A stretch of DNA of 64,000 nt from positions 1,713,501 through 1,777,500 of the forward strand of contig NZ_CP016634.1 in the NCBI RefSeq assembly GCF_002741075.1, written 5' to 3'. The notes below the pieces were generated by a model. The model did not search any database and was not told the DNA's origin. It worked only from the letters and a program-made list of their open reading frames with translations. Positions 9,544-16,933 of this stretch are shown here, one piece after another. Numbering within the stretch: position 1 is the first letter of the stretch; the number at the start of each line of letters is the position of its first letter. Origin of the DNA: Pseudomonas putida (GTDB lineage: Bacteria; Pseudomonadota; Gammaproteobacteria; Pseudomonadales; Pseudomonadaceae). The translations under genes and the position numbers were made by a program.

Positions 9544-9861
9544 GTGTGGGTTTGCGCCGCTGCGTTTTATCGCGAGGCTCTCACGTCGATAGTGACTGAT
9601 GCAGTGACCAACTACCGCCGGAAACCCGGCCTGGACAGCTTGACTCGCATCTACGAGCAAGACGTGGGAGCCATCGCCTTCGCAGTACTTGAGCGAGCCC
9701 TGCCTCATGCGAATGTGCCACGCACGGATAGCAGTTACATACCCGTCCGGCAGCAATTGCGGCTTCACGTGAGTTACCACGTGCTCAAACGCCTTGTCGA
9801 TGACCAAGCCGTGCCCCCTGAACTCAGGGACATCCTGTTCTCAATTGAGCTTGGGCTTTAA
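9544..9861 (+). CDS. hypothetical protein, 105 aa
   Basis: The GTG start at 9544 is preceded by AGGAG with 7-base spacing. The frame has high third-position GC and an ordinary helical composition (AAFYREALTSIVTDA, then LERALPH). It is divergent from the 57-aa gene (120 bp between them) and convergent with the XRE gene (20 bp between stops). No family is recognised. It is the only plus-strand gene in the left arm, and the shared intergenic region at 9424-9543 is a candidate control point. Confidence 0.45.
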   Translation: MWVCAAAFYREALTSIVTDAVTNYRRKPGLDSLTRIYEQDVGAIAFAVLERALPHANVPRTDSSYIPVRQQLRLHVSYHVLKRLVDDQAVPPELRDILFSIELGL

Positions 9862-9881
9862 CTCCAAAGCGGTGGTTCCTA

Positions 9882-10283
9882 CTACTCAGCGAAGCACAGT
9901 TCGGCTTGAGAGGCGCTGCTGGCAACTTTGTGCCGGCGGGAAAGAGCAGGACTTGTCACGCGTATATCTGGAAGCGACGAGACGCCAAGGCTCTTGAGCA
10001 CGCCCTTGGTTTCGAGGTCTGCAACGTCAGCTTTGAGCCGCTGCACGAGGGCATCAACAGGTTGGTCGCTATCCAGGCTCAACGTCAATGTGAACAGAGT
10101 CAGAGGACTCACCCCCATCGATTCACTGATGGCTATCATCTTGTCGACCGTTGGGCTTGAAAGCCCATGCTCCAGCTTCAGCATGTAGCCACGGCTGCTA
10201 GCACCCGCCATGTTCTTATGCGTGAGCCCGCGGCTGAGGCGAATGGCTTTCAGTACAGTGGCGAATCCTGTTTTGAGCGACAT
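9882..10283 (-). CDS. XRE-family HTH regulator
   Basis: The 133-residue protein has an N-terminal helix-turn-helix (residues about 8-62: LKAIRLSRGLTHKNMAG, then GYMLKLEHGLSSPT) of the Cro/C1 type. The 70-residue tail may mediate dimerisation. The ATG at 10281-10283 has a CCAGGAG Shine-Dalgarno; the open frame continues upstream without further domain content, so this start was chosen. It probably controls neighbouring island genes, as XRE proteins commonly do in restriction and defence loci. The gene lies about 840 bp from the pPIWI_RE cassette, on the same strand. Confidence 0.8.
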   Translation of the reverse strand: MSLKTGFATVLKAIRLSRGLTHKNMAGASSRGYMLKLEHGLSSPTVDKMIAISESMGVSPLTLFTLTLSLDSDQPVDALVQRLKADVADLETKGVLKSLGVSSLPDIRVTSPALSRRHKVASSASQAELCFAE

Positions 10284-10894
10284 TAATGCTCCTGGCCAAG
10301 GAGAGGTGGAAGGGCCCACGCACATCAGTTGCGGCAGAAAGACCCGACGTAGAGCATCAGAGCGTACCACAGCCACTCTTGCCTCCGACCAAGCAGAGGG
10401 ATCACAGGTGTTCAACGCTGAGACCCGGCTCCCCCCTGAGCAGGCGACACGCCCGTGCCTGGCAGATGGCAATTGCAGAGCTTTCCACTGGTTTAATCTA
10501 GGATTTCAGTGCTTTTTTCTGTATTTAAACTATTTTCCTGCATACACCCTTGAAAAATTTTTCGCGAGACGGAGTTCTATATTTGACAAGAAAAAAGCGA
10601 GTGATGTGCAAGCGCAAGTGATCTGCCAGGATCACAGACGGTTTTGCCGGTTCGTTTTTTGCTTTTGACGGTTTCCAGATTTGTCCTCTGTTGTCTGGCT
10701 TGCACTTGCATAGCCCCGTAGGGGCTGAGGGGGATCGCCTTCTTCGCAGCCTTTGGCTGCGCTTACGCTTTGAATACAAACAAAAACGCCAAAATTTCAA
10801 AAAAACACCTGCAGTGATTTTCCAGCTGATCATCGGTGAACAATCACCAAATGATGTGCCTTGCCTCCCCGTCGCAATGCATTCAGCATCTTTG
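10284..10894. other. AT-rich non-coding interval with hairpins
   Basis: No convincing gene is seen. The part near the XRE start should contain its promoter. Beyond it are two perfect hairpins: AGCCCC-GTA-GGGGCT (10712-10726) and CGCAGCC-TTT-GGCTGCG (10745-10761). There is also a near-inverted repeat pair, TGCAAGCGCAAG (about 10607-10618) against CTTGCACTTGCA (about 10698-10709). These lie just past the stop of the next gene to the right and may act as its terminator or as a structured RNA. Confidence 0.45.
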
Positions 10895-11788
10895 TCACGG
10901 AATCAAGTCAATCGCTCGCACATAATCGAACTCCACGATGGTATGGTTGACCAGCTCGGCAAGCAGGCAAATACCACCCTGAGTCGATATCGTCGAGAAG
11001 CCAAACGCCTCGACCTCTGGAGAGGTGGCTGCCCAAAGAAGGGTGAGCTTCTCCACTGCTATCTGATTCGATAAATCCCCTGGCGGTACTCGATTCAGGT
11101 AGGCCCGAAGCCCGCATTTCAAGGATGCTCTCGAGGAATAATGGTAGGAGCCTAGGAAAAAGGGGCCATCGCCTATGGTGGTATCCAACCGTACCACCGG
11201 CTTTAGGTACAACTCCTGGATTTCCCGATGCTCCAAAGTTCGATTACAGAGTGCAAGCCCCCGCTGGACGTACTGTTTGACAAGCCTGCTCTTGCCCGCT
11301 AGGGCGTCCTCTTTTGTGTCGTAGCGCTCGACAGCCTGAAATACTGGTCTGATCCCCTGAGCCAGAAGCGCTGCGATTCTGGCAGAGATGCCATTGCGTT
11401 TGCGGCCTGCAGCTCCCAGATGACGATGTACGCTGCGCTCAAGGTTTTTTGTTTCGCCAACGTAGAGGGGCTCGTTGGTTTCAGGATTGCAGATGGTAAA
11501 AACTACATGCGTCCCAGAGGCCATGCCGTCCAATGATGCTTGGGAAGCCTCTCCGGTCGGGGCTGGCCCAACATCATTCGTGTCAAAATGGTAAACGGGT
11601 GAGGGGTATCGACAGTCCTGGGGGACGTTTCGGCGATACCACTCAACGGCCAGTTCCAAGGTCGCATACGATTTGTATTTTGAGTTGCTGACACCCTGGG
11701 TTGCTGGCGCCGCTCCACCTTCCCACGTATTGAAAATGCCGTCGGGATTTCCGGACACTACTGCGTAATAGCGGACTCTCTTAGCCAT
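10895..11788 (-). CDS. viroplasmin (RNase H1 N-terminal) domain + GIY-YIG-like domain protein
   Basis: This 297-residue protein has three parts. Residues 4-50 match the RNase H1 N-terminal/viroplasmin domain that grips RNA:DNA hybrids and double-stranded RNA (YYAVVSGNPDGIFNTW, then KYKSYATLELAVEW). Residues about 93-183 resemble a GIY-YIG nuclease (PLYVGETKNLER, YVG at 109-111, R118, ending LALCN). The first GIY tyrosine is replaced in HVVFTI, and the usual glutamate seems replaced by Lys/Ser in AGKSRLVKQY, so activity is doubtful. Residues about 196-297 weakly resemble DUF3223/DCL-type domains, which is less sure. The ATG overlaps the stop of a small upstream frame (ATGGCTAA), suggesting coupling. 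It probably recognises a nucleic acid, possibly a hybrid, and belongs to the defence repertoire; no partner is proven. Confidence 0.72.
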   Translation of the reverse strand: MAKRVRYYAVVSGNPDGIFNTWEGGAAPATQGVSNSKYKSYATLELAVEWYRRNVPQDCRYPSPVYHFDTNDVGPAPTGEASQASLDGMASGTHVVFTICNPETNEPLYVGETKNLERSVHRHLGAAGRKRNGISARIAALLAQGIRPVFQAVERYDTKEDALAGKSRLVKQYVQRGLALCNRTLEHREIQELYLKPVVRLDTTIGDGPFFLGSYHYSSRASLKCGLRAYLNRVPPGDLSNQIAVEKLTLLWAATSPEVEAFGFSTISTQGGICLLAELVNHTIVEFDYVRAIDLIP

Positions 11789-11924
11789 CCATGCGTGCCT
11801 TGTGCTGACGAATAGCGCAGTCTATCTCAACCTTGCCGACGTCGATCTGCGGAGCTGCGCTACGGCACGCCAAGCTCTGCCAGATCGTGGCTGAAAATCT
11901 ATTCAGCAGGACTCTCCTGCACAC
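11781..11924 (-). CDS. possible small coupled ORF, 47 aa
   Basis: A GTG at 11922-11924 opens a frame ending RQHKARMDG, whose TAA stop overlaps the ATG of the viroplasmin/GIY-YIG gene. Its beginning overlaps the end of the truncated HNH-type gene. The overlap on both sides suggests real translational coupling in an ancestral operon. The protein has no recognised family, and the true start could be internal. Confidence 0.25.
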   Translation of the reverse strand: MCRRVLLNRFSATIWQSLACRSAAPQIDVGKVEIDCAIRQHKARMDG

Positions 11925-12420
11925 GCGCGTCGGAATATCGGCTGGTGTATTGGAGCAGAATGCTGAGCTTTTCCCCACGCACACGGTCTGGGGAGTTGAA
12001 GTGCTTCTCCTGGTAGTCGGACGTGCCAAATACTCGAAAATGCTCATCAGGTAGCAGTAAGGGCGCGTAGACGAAATCCTTACGTTGACCACACTCTTCA
12101 GGCAGCGGGATCACAAGCTGGTACTGGAAATTCCCGTACTGGCATATGAATTGGTACCGGTATGCCGAGTCTTTGAACGCCTCCTTCACCTTGGCAACGA
12201 TGCACATGATCTTGTTCGGATTGACGCCTCCGCTAATCCCCCACTCGATGATCGGCACCGACCCACTCAAGCCAGGCTTGTGATCCTTGCTCAGAAGCCA
12301 GGGCTTCAGGTAATTGAATTGGCGATGGTCATCATCTGGCATCATGGCCAATGCCATTTTGATGAGCATCTTGTGAATGGCGGTCGGGTAGTAGGGTTGA
12401 CGCATCAAGGGGACCCCCGG
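11899..12420 (-). pseudogene. C-terminal remnant of an HNH_5-type endonuclease-like gene, beheaded by an IS
   Basis: The frame runs from the insertion-sequence end at 12421 to a TAG at 11899-11901, leaving about 173 residues and no native start. The remaining MRQPYYPTAIHKMLIKMALA followed by a DDDHRQF stretch resembles the C-terminal extension of some HNH_5 nucleases. The HNH motif itself would lie in the lost N-terminal part. No matching coding sequence is seen beyond the IS at 14076, so the insertion was accompanied by deletion. It was probably the first gene of an operon with the viroplasmin/GIY-YIG protein. Family assignment is tentative; truncation is clear. Confidence 0.65.
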
Positions 12421-12488
12421 TGTCAGGATAGTTGTCGCCTCACCAGACTTACCTGAAACCATACCCCGGGGGCGGCAAGAGAGCCGTT

Positions 12489-12992
12489 GTGCCGTACTAT
12501 TCCTCTGAGCGCAAAACCGAACTGCTCAAGATGCTGGGCCCTCCACTCAACCTGACGATGGCCGAAGTCGCCAGGCGCGAGGGCGTTACTGAAATGTCGC
12601 TGTATACCTGGCGCAAACGAGCCAGTGCCGAAGGATGTGTGGTGGTGACCGATCCCAAACACCCGACCGAGAGTTGGTCGGCAGAAATGAAATTCGCGGC
12701 TGTCGCCGAATGTGCCAGCTTGTCCGAGATTGAACTGGGTGAATACTGCCGCCGCAAAGGCTTATATCCCGAGCAGATTGCTGCCTGGCGGCAAGCCTTC
12801 CTGAGTGGGATGGCCTCTCAAAAAGCGCAGCCCAAGGTCGATCGGGAGCAGGCCCGCCAAGATCAGAAACGCATCAAGCAGCTTGAGCGCGAACTGCGCC
12901 GCAAGGATAAGGCGCTGGCTGAAACAGCCGCGTTACTGGTGCTGCGAAAAAAGCTCAACGACTACTGGGGAGTAGACGACGAGGACAATTGA
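12489..12992 (+). CDS. IS3-family transposase OrfA (HTH protein)
   Basis: About 167 residues. The N-terminal helix-turn-helix (LTMAEVARREGVTEMSLYTW) is typical of IS3 OrfA and binds the inverted repeats. A second HTH-like segment (ELGEYCRRKGLYPEQIAAW) follows, then a leucine-rich coiled coil ending LRKKLNDYWG that mediates multimerisation. The GTG at 12489 is preferred because the frame's earlier TTG lies inside the inverted repeat; the start is uncertain. The stop overlaps the OrfB start by 4 bp. Confidence 0.8.
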   Translation: MPYYSSERKTELLKMLGPPLNLTMAEVARREGVTEMSLYTWRKRASAEGCVVVTDPKHPTESWSAEMKFAAVAECASLSEIELGEYCRRKGLYPEQIAAWRQAFLSGMASQKAQPKVDREQARQDQKRIKQLERELRRKDKALAETAALLVLRKKLNDYWGVDDEDN

Positions 12993-14044
12993 CCGCTCTG
13001 CCGGAACGGCAACTGCTAGTGGCGTGGCTGACAGAAGCGATCAATGCCGGCGCTCGAAAATCGGTGGCGTGCCAAGAAGTTGGATTGACGCTCAGAACGT
13101 TGCAGCGCTGGACTGAAACCCAGGAAATACTGGCGGATGCTCGCACTACCACCGCTCGTGCAGCCCCGGCCAATGCGCTGGACGAGCATGAACGGAAAGT
13201 AATTCTCAACCTGTGCAACAGCGCCGAATATGCTCACTTGCCACCCAGCCAGATCGTGCCGAGGCTGGCCGATAGGCAGATCTACGTAGGCTCGGAGTCA
13301 ACGTTCTATCGTGTGCTTCGAGCTGCCGGGCAGAGGCAGCACCGAGGACGCGCTCAGCGCCCTGGACGTAATGCCGAGCCAACAACGCATGCGGCTCATG
13401 CGCCGAATCGTGTGTGGTCGTGGGATATCACGTACCTGCCGTCTTCGGTGCGTGGAAAGTACTACTACCTGTACCTGATCGAGGATATTTACAGCCGCAA
13501 GAGCGTCGGCTGGGAGGTGCATGAGGATGAGGACGGCGCCAAGGCCGCAGTGTTGCTGCAAAGGAGCGTGATCAGCGAACAATGCCTGAGAGAGCCCTTG
13601 GTACTGCACTCGGACAACGGCGCGCCAATGAAGTCGACCACTTTGCTGAGCAAGATGTATGAGTTAGGCATTACGCCATCGAGGGGCAGGCCGCGTGTCA
13701 GCAATGACAATCCGTATTCGGAGGCTCTTTTTAGAACGCTGAAGTACTGTCCGCAATGGCCGGCCAAGGGTTTCGAGACCCTGGATGCTGCAAGATGTTG
13801 GGTGCGTGATTTTATCCGTTGGTACAACCACGAACACCGGCACAGCCGGATCCGCTTCGTCACACCGGCAGAGCGTCATCGTGGTCAGGATAGGCAAATC
13901 CTTGCCCTGCGCCATGAGCTGTATGAGCAGGCTCGATGCAGGAATCCAGAGCGATGGTCAGGACGCACCCGTAACTGGGAGCCAATTGGGACGGTGCTGT
14001 TGAACCCTGATCGGGATCAACAGCACGAGAAGCAAGCTGCATAG
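12989..14044 (+). CDS. IS3-family transposase OrfB (DDE integrase)
   Basis: The 351-residue rve-type integrase has all three catalytic acids in context: WDITYLP (first D), LHSDNGAP (second D) and YSEALFRTLK (E). An N-terminal HTH (ARKSVACQEVGLTLRTLQRW) precedes the catalytic core. It opens at a TTG overlapping the OrfA stop, so it may be made by re-initiation or by frameshifting as a fusion. The protein looks intact, so the element may still be active. Confidence 0.85.
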   Translation: MTALPERQLLVAWLTEAINAGARKSVACQEVGLTLRTLQRWTETQEILADARTTTARAAPANALDEHERKVILNLCNSAEYAHLPPSQIVPRLADRQIYVGSESTFYRVLRAAGQRQHRGRAQRPGRNAEPTTHAAHAPNRVWSWDITYLPSSVRGKYYYLYLIEDIYSRKSVGWEVHEDEDGAKAAVLLQRSVISEQCLREPLVLHSDNGAPMKSTTLLSKMYELGITPSRGRPRVSNDNPYSEALFRTLKYCPQWPAKGFETLDAARCWVRDFIRWYNHEHRHSRIRFVTPAERHRGQDRQILALRHELYEQARCRNPERWSGRTRNWEPIGTVLLNPDRDQQHEKQAA

Positions 14045-14075
14045 CTGGATGGTTGACGCGACAACTACCTTGAAA

Positions 14076-14664
14076 AACGCCGCTATATGAGCATTTAGGT
14101 AAATATTGGCTGCTTTACGGTTTGGGCCGACGGTTCAGGCCTGGCGAGGGCTCTAGCACCGCCGGGCTTTCAGGGCGGAGCCTTTTGCTTTTTGCTGGTT
14201 GAATGATTTTGGAGTGCGTTGAAGGCACTGATGGCGCCGATTCGAGGCAGCCGCTGAGCGTCAGAATTTTTCCACTCATTTCGTTGAATGATCAGGCCGA
14301 ATCAGGGCGTTCGGTGTTCTGAGGCGCCCGGAATACAGGGGCTTGAGGGTGTTGGAGGGGGACTTTCCACTCAAAACGCGATTGGCGCAGCAACGGGTTT
14401 TGTGAAAATCTCAACGGGGGTTAGTGGAAACGGACAACAGCAGAAGCACAAGCGGTAGAAACATTATTTAACAAGTGGGCGATGTCAGATGTTCATAAGC
14501 AGTTCCCGAGTCTGAGATTACAGGCTAAATACTCTACAGATTAAGGCAACTGTTCATAGATTGGTGTTCATAGATTCAGTTTCCCCGCGGTCCTCAGTTG
14601 TCTCACCCCCGACCTCTAACCGTCCCAGTCCAAAATGTAATGGATAATTGTTTTCAAAAAAAAC
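14076..14664. other. non-coding interval between two IS3 elements
   Basis: No supported gene. A bulged hairpin near 14149-14187 (GGCTC...CCGCC against GGCGGAGCC, followed by TTTTGCTTTTT) looks like a rho-independent terminator on the plus strand. A short tandem direct repeat GTTCATAGATT occurs near 14550-14576. The rest shows nothing recognisable and is probably scar sequence from earlier insertions. Confidence 0.5.
14149..14198 (+). terminator. terminator-like hairpin with T-tract
   Basis: GGCTC and CCGCC, separated by a 5-base bulge, pair with GGCGGAGCC across a short loop. The stem is followed by TTTTGCTTTTT. It lies about 100 bp after the first IS3 element and could stop transcription leaving it. 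Confidence 0.4.
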
Positions 14665-14682
14665 TGAATCGCCCCTGGTTTT

Positions 14683-15564
14683 CTAGACACTCTCCAAGCT
14701 CAGGAAATAGCGTTTCTCATACTCTACTGGAGACAGCTGCATAGCACTGCTGTGTCGGCGTTTAGGGTTATAGAACATCTCGATGTAATCGAAAATATCA
14801 CTTCGGGCTTCTTCACGGGTTGTGTAGATCTTTCGTCGGATTCGCTCTCGCTTCAAAAGCTGGAAAAAGCTCTCGGCTACAGCATTGTCGTGGCAGTTTC
14901 CCCGCCGGCTCATGCTGCTGATTACATTGTTGGCCTTCAAAAAGCTTTTCCAATCCGAGCTACTGAACTGACTGCCTTGATCTGAGTGAATCATAACTTG
15001 CTGCTGAGGCTTGCGTCGCCAAACAGCCATCAACATCGCGTCGATAGCCAGGTCGCTGCACATCCTTGGCTTCATTGACCAACCAATTACTTGGCGTGAG
15101 AACAGATCCAGCACTACCGCGAGGTAGAGCCACCCTTCATAGGTGCGGATGTAAGTGATATCTGTCACCCAGACCTTGTTCGGCTCACTTACCTTGAACT
15201 GCCGCGCGAGGTGGTTGGGCGAGGCCACTGTTGGTTTTCCACCATAGAACCCTGGACGCCGCCGATAGCCCGTTTGAGAACGCAGCCCCTCCGCCTGCAT
15301 CAAGCGCCTGACTCGATTTCGGCCGCATTCCTCTCCCAGCTCACGCAGGTCATCGTGAATTTTGCGGTAGCCGTATACACCTCCGCTTTCCAGCCAAGCG
15401 TGTTTGATCAAGCCAAGCAGACGTTGATCTTCTTTTGCTCGGGCAGATTGAGGCTCGGCCAGCCAGGCGTAATAGCCGCTGGGGTGCACCTTGAGGGTTT
15501 GGCAAAGGCGCCGCACCGGGTAATCAGTCGAGTGCTTCTTGATGAAGGCGTACTTCAGCCGCAC
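14683..15564 (-). CDS. IS3-family transposase OrfB (DDE integrase)
   Basis: The 293-residue HTH_21 plus rve integrase has an intact catalytic triad (VTDITYI, IHSDQGSQF, NAVAESFFQLLK). The usual GYRKIHDDL and PNKVWVTDI family landmarks are present. It overlaps orfA by 10 bp in another frame. The functional transposase is normally the OrfAB fusion made by programmed -1 frameshifting upstream. Confidence 0.93.
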   Translation of the reverse strand: MRLKYAFIKKHSTDYPVRRLCQTLKVHPSGYYAWLAEPQSARAKEDQRLLGLIKHAWLESGGVYGYRKIHDDLRELGEECGRNRVRRLMQAEGLRSQTGYRRRPGFYGGKPTVASPNHLARQFKVSEPNKVWVTDITYIRTYEGWLYLAVVLDLFSRQVIGWSMKPRMCSDLAIDAMLMAVWRRKPQQQVMIHSDQGSQFSSSDWKSFLKANNVISSMSRRGNCHDNAVAESFFQLLKRERIRRKIYTTREEARSDIFDYIEMFYNPKRRHSSAMQLSPVEYEKRYFLSLESV

Positions 15565-15833
15565 TCCTTGGCAAAGTACGCGGCGGCCTTTTTTAAGATG
15601 TCTCGCTCTTCCGTCACGCGCTTGAGTTCAGCGCGTAGCTTGCGCAGTTCGGCCTGCTGATCGTCGTCTTGCTGACGCTGCTCTTGGGGCTTGCTGTAGA
15701 CCTTGATCCAGGCGTAAAGACTGTGCACGGACATGCCCAGGCGCTGGGCGACATCGGCGACAGGTTTGCCTTTCTCGGTCACTTGCTTGACCGCTTCGAT
15801 CTTGAATTCTTCGGGGTAACGCTGACGACTCAT
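15555..15833 (-). CDS. IS3-family transposase OrfA
   Basis: The 92-residue HTH_Tnp_1 protein has the motif VADVAQRLGMSVHSLYAW followed by a leucine-zipper region (LRKLRAELKRVTEERDILKK). The coding strand reads AAAAAAG at 15594-15588 near the 3' end, a classical -1 slippery heptamer for making the OrfAB transposase. The ATG is 58 bp inside the inverted-repeat end. Confidence 0.93.
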   Translation of the reverse strand: MSRQRYPEEFKIEAVKQVTEKGKPVADVAQRLGMSVHSLYAWIKVYSKPQEQRQQDDDQQAELRKLRAELKRVTEERDILKKAAAYFAKECG

Positions 15834-16086
15834 GGCACCTCCTATTTGGGCCTCATTATGAGGCTTGGAGGTGTCTACGAAACCAGGGGCGATTCAAACA
15901 TGCTTTGGGATCTGGTTGGAAATCGGGTAGAACCTGACAGGCTCAGAATTGAACAGTGTGGTTTGTCCCGGAGGTCATTGCTCATGCAACCTTCTAATAG
16001 CCTCAGTTGTAATGCTCGGAGGTCTCTAGGGACGCGGGAGTCGGTTCACAGCCCTTGAAGCCAGTAGGGGTTTACATCTGTAGTGG

Positions 16087-16240
16087 TCAACCATTCCCGG
16101 ACACGGAATTGAGTTTTTCCTCAGCAACCGTCGGCGGCACAGAACCGTTGTACTGATGTGGCCGTGTCCAGTTATATCGCTGCATGAGTGCCTGATCCTT
16201 GAGCTTTATGATCTGCGCATGCCAGATCACCGCAGCAGCG
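16087..16240 (-). pseudogene. C-terminal remnant of another IS transposase
   Basis: A minus-strand frame reads LKDQALMQRYNWTRPHQYNG then PPTVAEEKLNSVSG and stops at 16087. This matches the C-terminus of an rve-type IS3/IS481-like transposase (YNWxRPHxxxG). The upstream part, beyond about 16240, is lost. The sequence TAGTGGTCAACC just outside the stop is probably the old IS end. Confidence 0.7.
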
Positions 16241-16553
16241 ATTTCCGGACGTATAACCTTGGAGGGACGGGCGGGAATCTTGTGTGCGGCAAGCCAGTAG
16301 AGGCAATGTCGCCTTGCAGGTCATCCAGGCTTGCTGAGGTGTTTGATCATGCTCTGCAACATACCAATAACACCGTGCCTGTGAGGTTCCCGAGAGTCAA
16401 TTCGAGCGAAATCAAGGTTGGACACAGTAGGACCAGCGCTGACGCCTGATCGCACCATTCAGCGGGAGAGGAGAAGCACAGGCGAAAAAGGCTGGCGCAA
16501 TGCCATCCCCAGGCTATAGGCTTATGCCCGCACTACACTCTCGGAAGAAAGGC

Positions 16554-16838
16554 ATGACTCAGACCTGCACTGAGATTCGTCGACAGCTCTGGTACTTGGG
16601 GAACCTTGCAGTGGGGCAGGGTTATGAGAATCATCCACGCGATGGAGCACCTTTACGCCGCCTAGCGGAGAAAGTCGGTATTCTGAGTGAAAGCTTCGTC
16701 AGGTCCACGGGCACCAAGCACATCACTGCCCAGCAGTACCTGATGCCGTTCCCAGTCATATTTGACGTTATTCTGACCAAGGCATCGCAGAGCGCGCCCG
16801 ATAGAAGCTGGAGTTTAATATTCCCAGGAATGCACTGA
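16554..16838 (+). CDS. doubtful small hypothetical protein, 94 aa
   Basis: An ATG at 16554 with a weak GAAAGG upstream opens a frame containing LRRLAEKVGILSESFVRSTG. The codon use is mixed and no domain is recognised. It lies just upstream of and co-directional with druA. It may be spurious. Confidence 0.2.
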   Translation: MTQTCTEIRRQLWYLGNLAVGQGYENHPRDGAPLRRLAEKVGILSESFVRSTGTKHITAQQYLMPFPVIFDVILTKASQSAPDRSWSLIFPGMH

Positions 16839-16933
16839 CATCCCTTTTCAGGTGCACAGTGTATGAACCATCGCATGCGTCATGAATAAATTTCGATATT
16901 CAATGCAGCATGACAGTGAGCAGGAAGCCGTAG

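Larger units (their letters stand above)
12421..14075 (+). mobile_element. IS3-family insertion sequence
   Basis: Imperfect terminal inverted repeats share the core TAGTTGTCGC: left end near 12421 (TGTCAGGATAGTTGTCGC) and right end near 14075 (read inward TTTCAAGGTAGTTGTCGC). They enclose an orfA/orfB pair. Exact ends may be a few bases off, and no target-site duplication could be identified, in keeping with a deletion at one side. The element truncates the HNH-type gene on its left. Confidence 0.75.
14665..15896 (-). mobile_element. IS3-family (IS51-group-like) insertion sequence with AAC target duplication
   Basis: Terminal inverted repeats TGAATCGCCCCTGGTTT are read inward from 14665 and from 15896, and both continue into TAGACAC. 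The 3-bp flanks are AAC at 14662-14664 and AAC at 15897-15899, a clean target-site duplication of the size usual for this family. The element is 1232 bp, carries orfA and orfB on the minus strand, and appears complete and recent. Confidence 0.92.
15897..16933. other. interval between IS and Druantia operon
   Basis: Apart from the transposase remnant and one doubtful small frame, no gene is seen. The last 100 bp (16834-16933) should hold the promoter of the Druantia operon; no convincing -35/-10 pair could be picked by eye. Confidence 0.5.

Noticed and set aside
9424..9807. Upstream extension of the 57-aa gene to a 185-aa minus-strand frame
   Set aside because: Cys/His-rich low-quality translation opposite a better plus-strand frame with a Shine-Dalgarno; probably antisense shadow.
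10210..10668. 152-codon plus-strand frame
   Set aside because: Mostly antisense to the XRE gene, poor composition and no ribosome site.
12410..14085. Target-site duplication for the first IS3 element
   Set aside because: No matching 3-5 bp flanks could be found; the ends are imperfect and a deletion probably removed one side.
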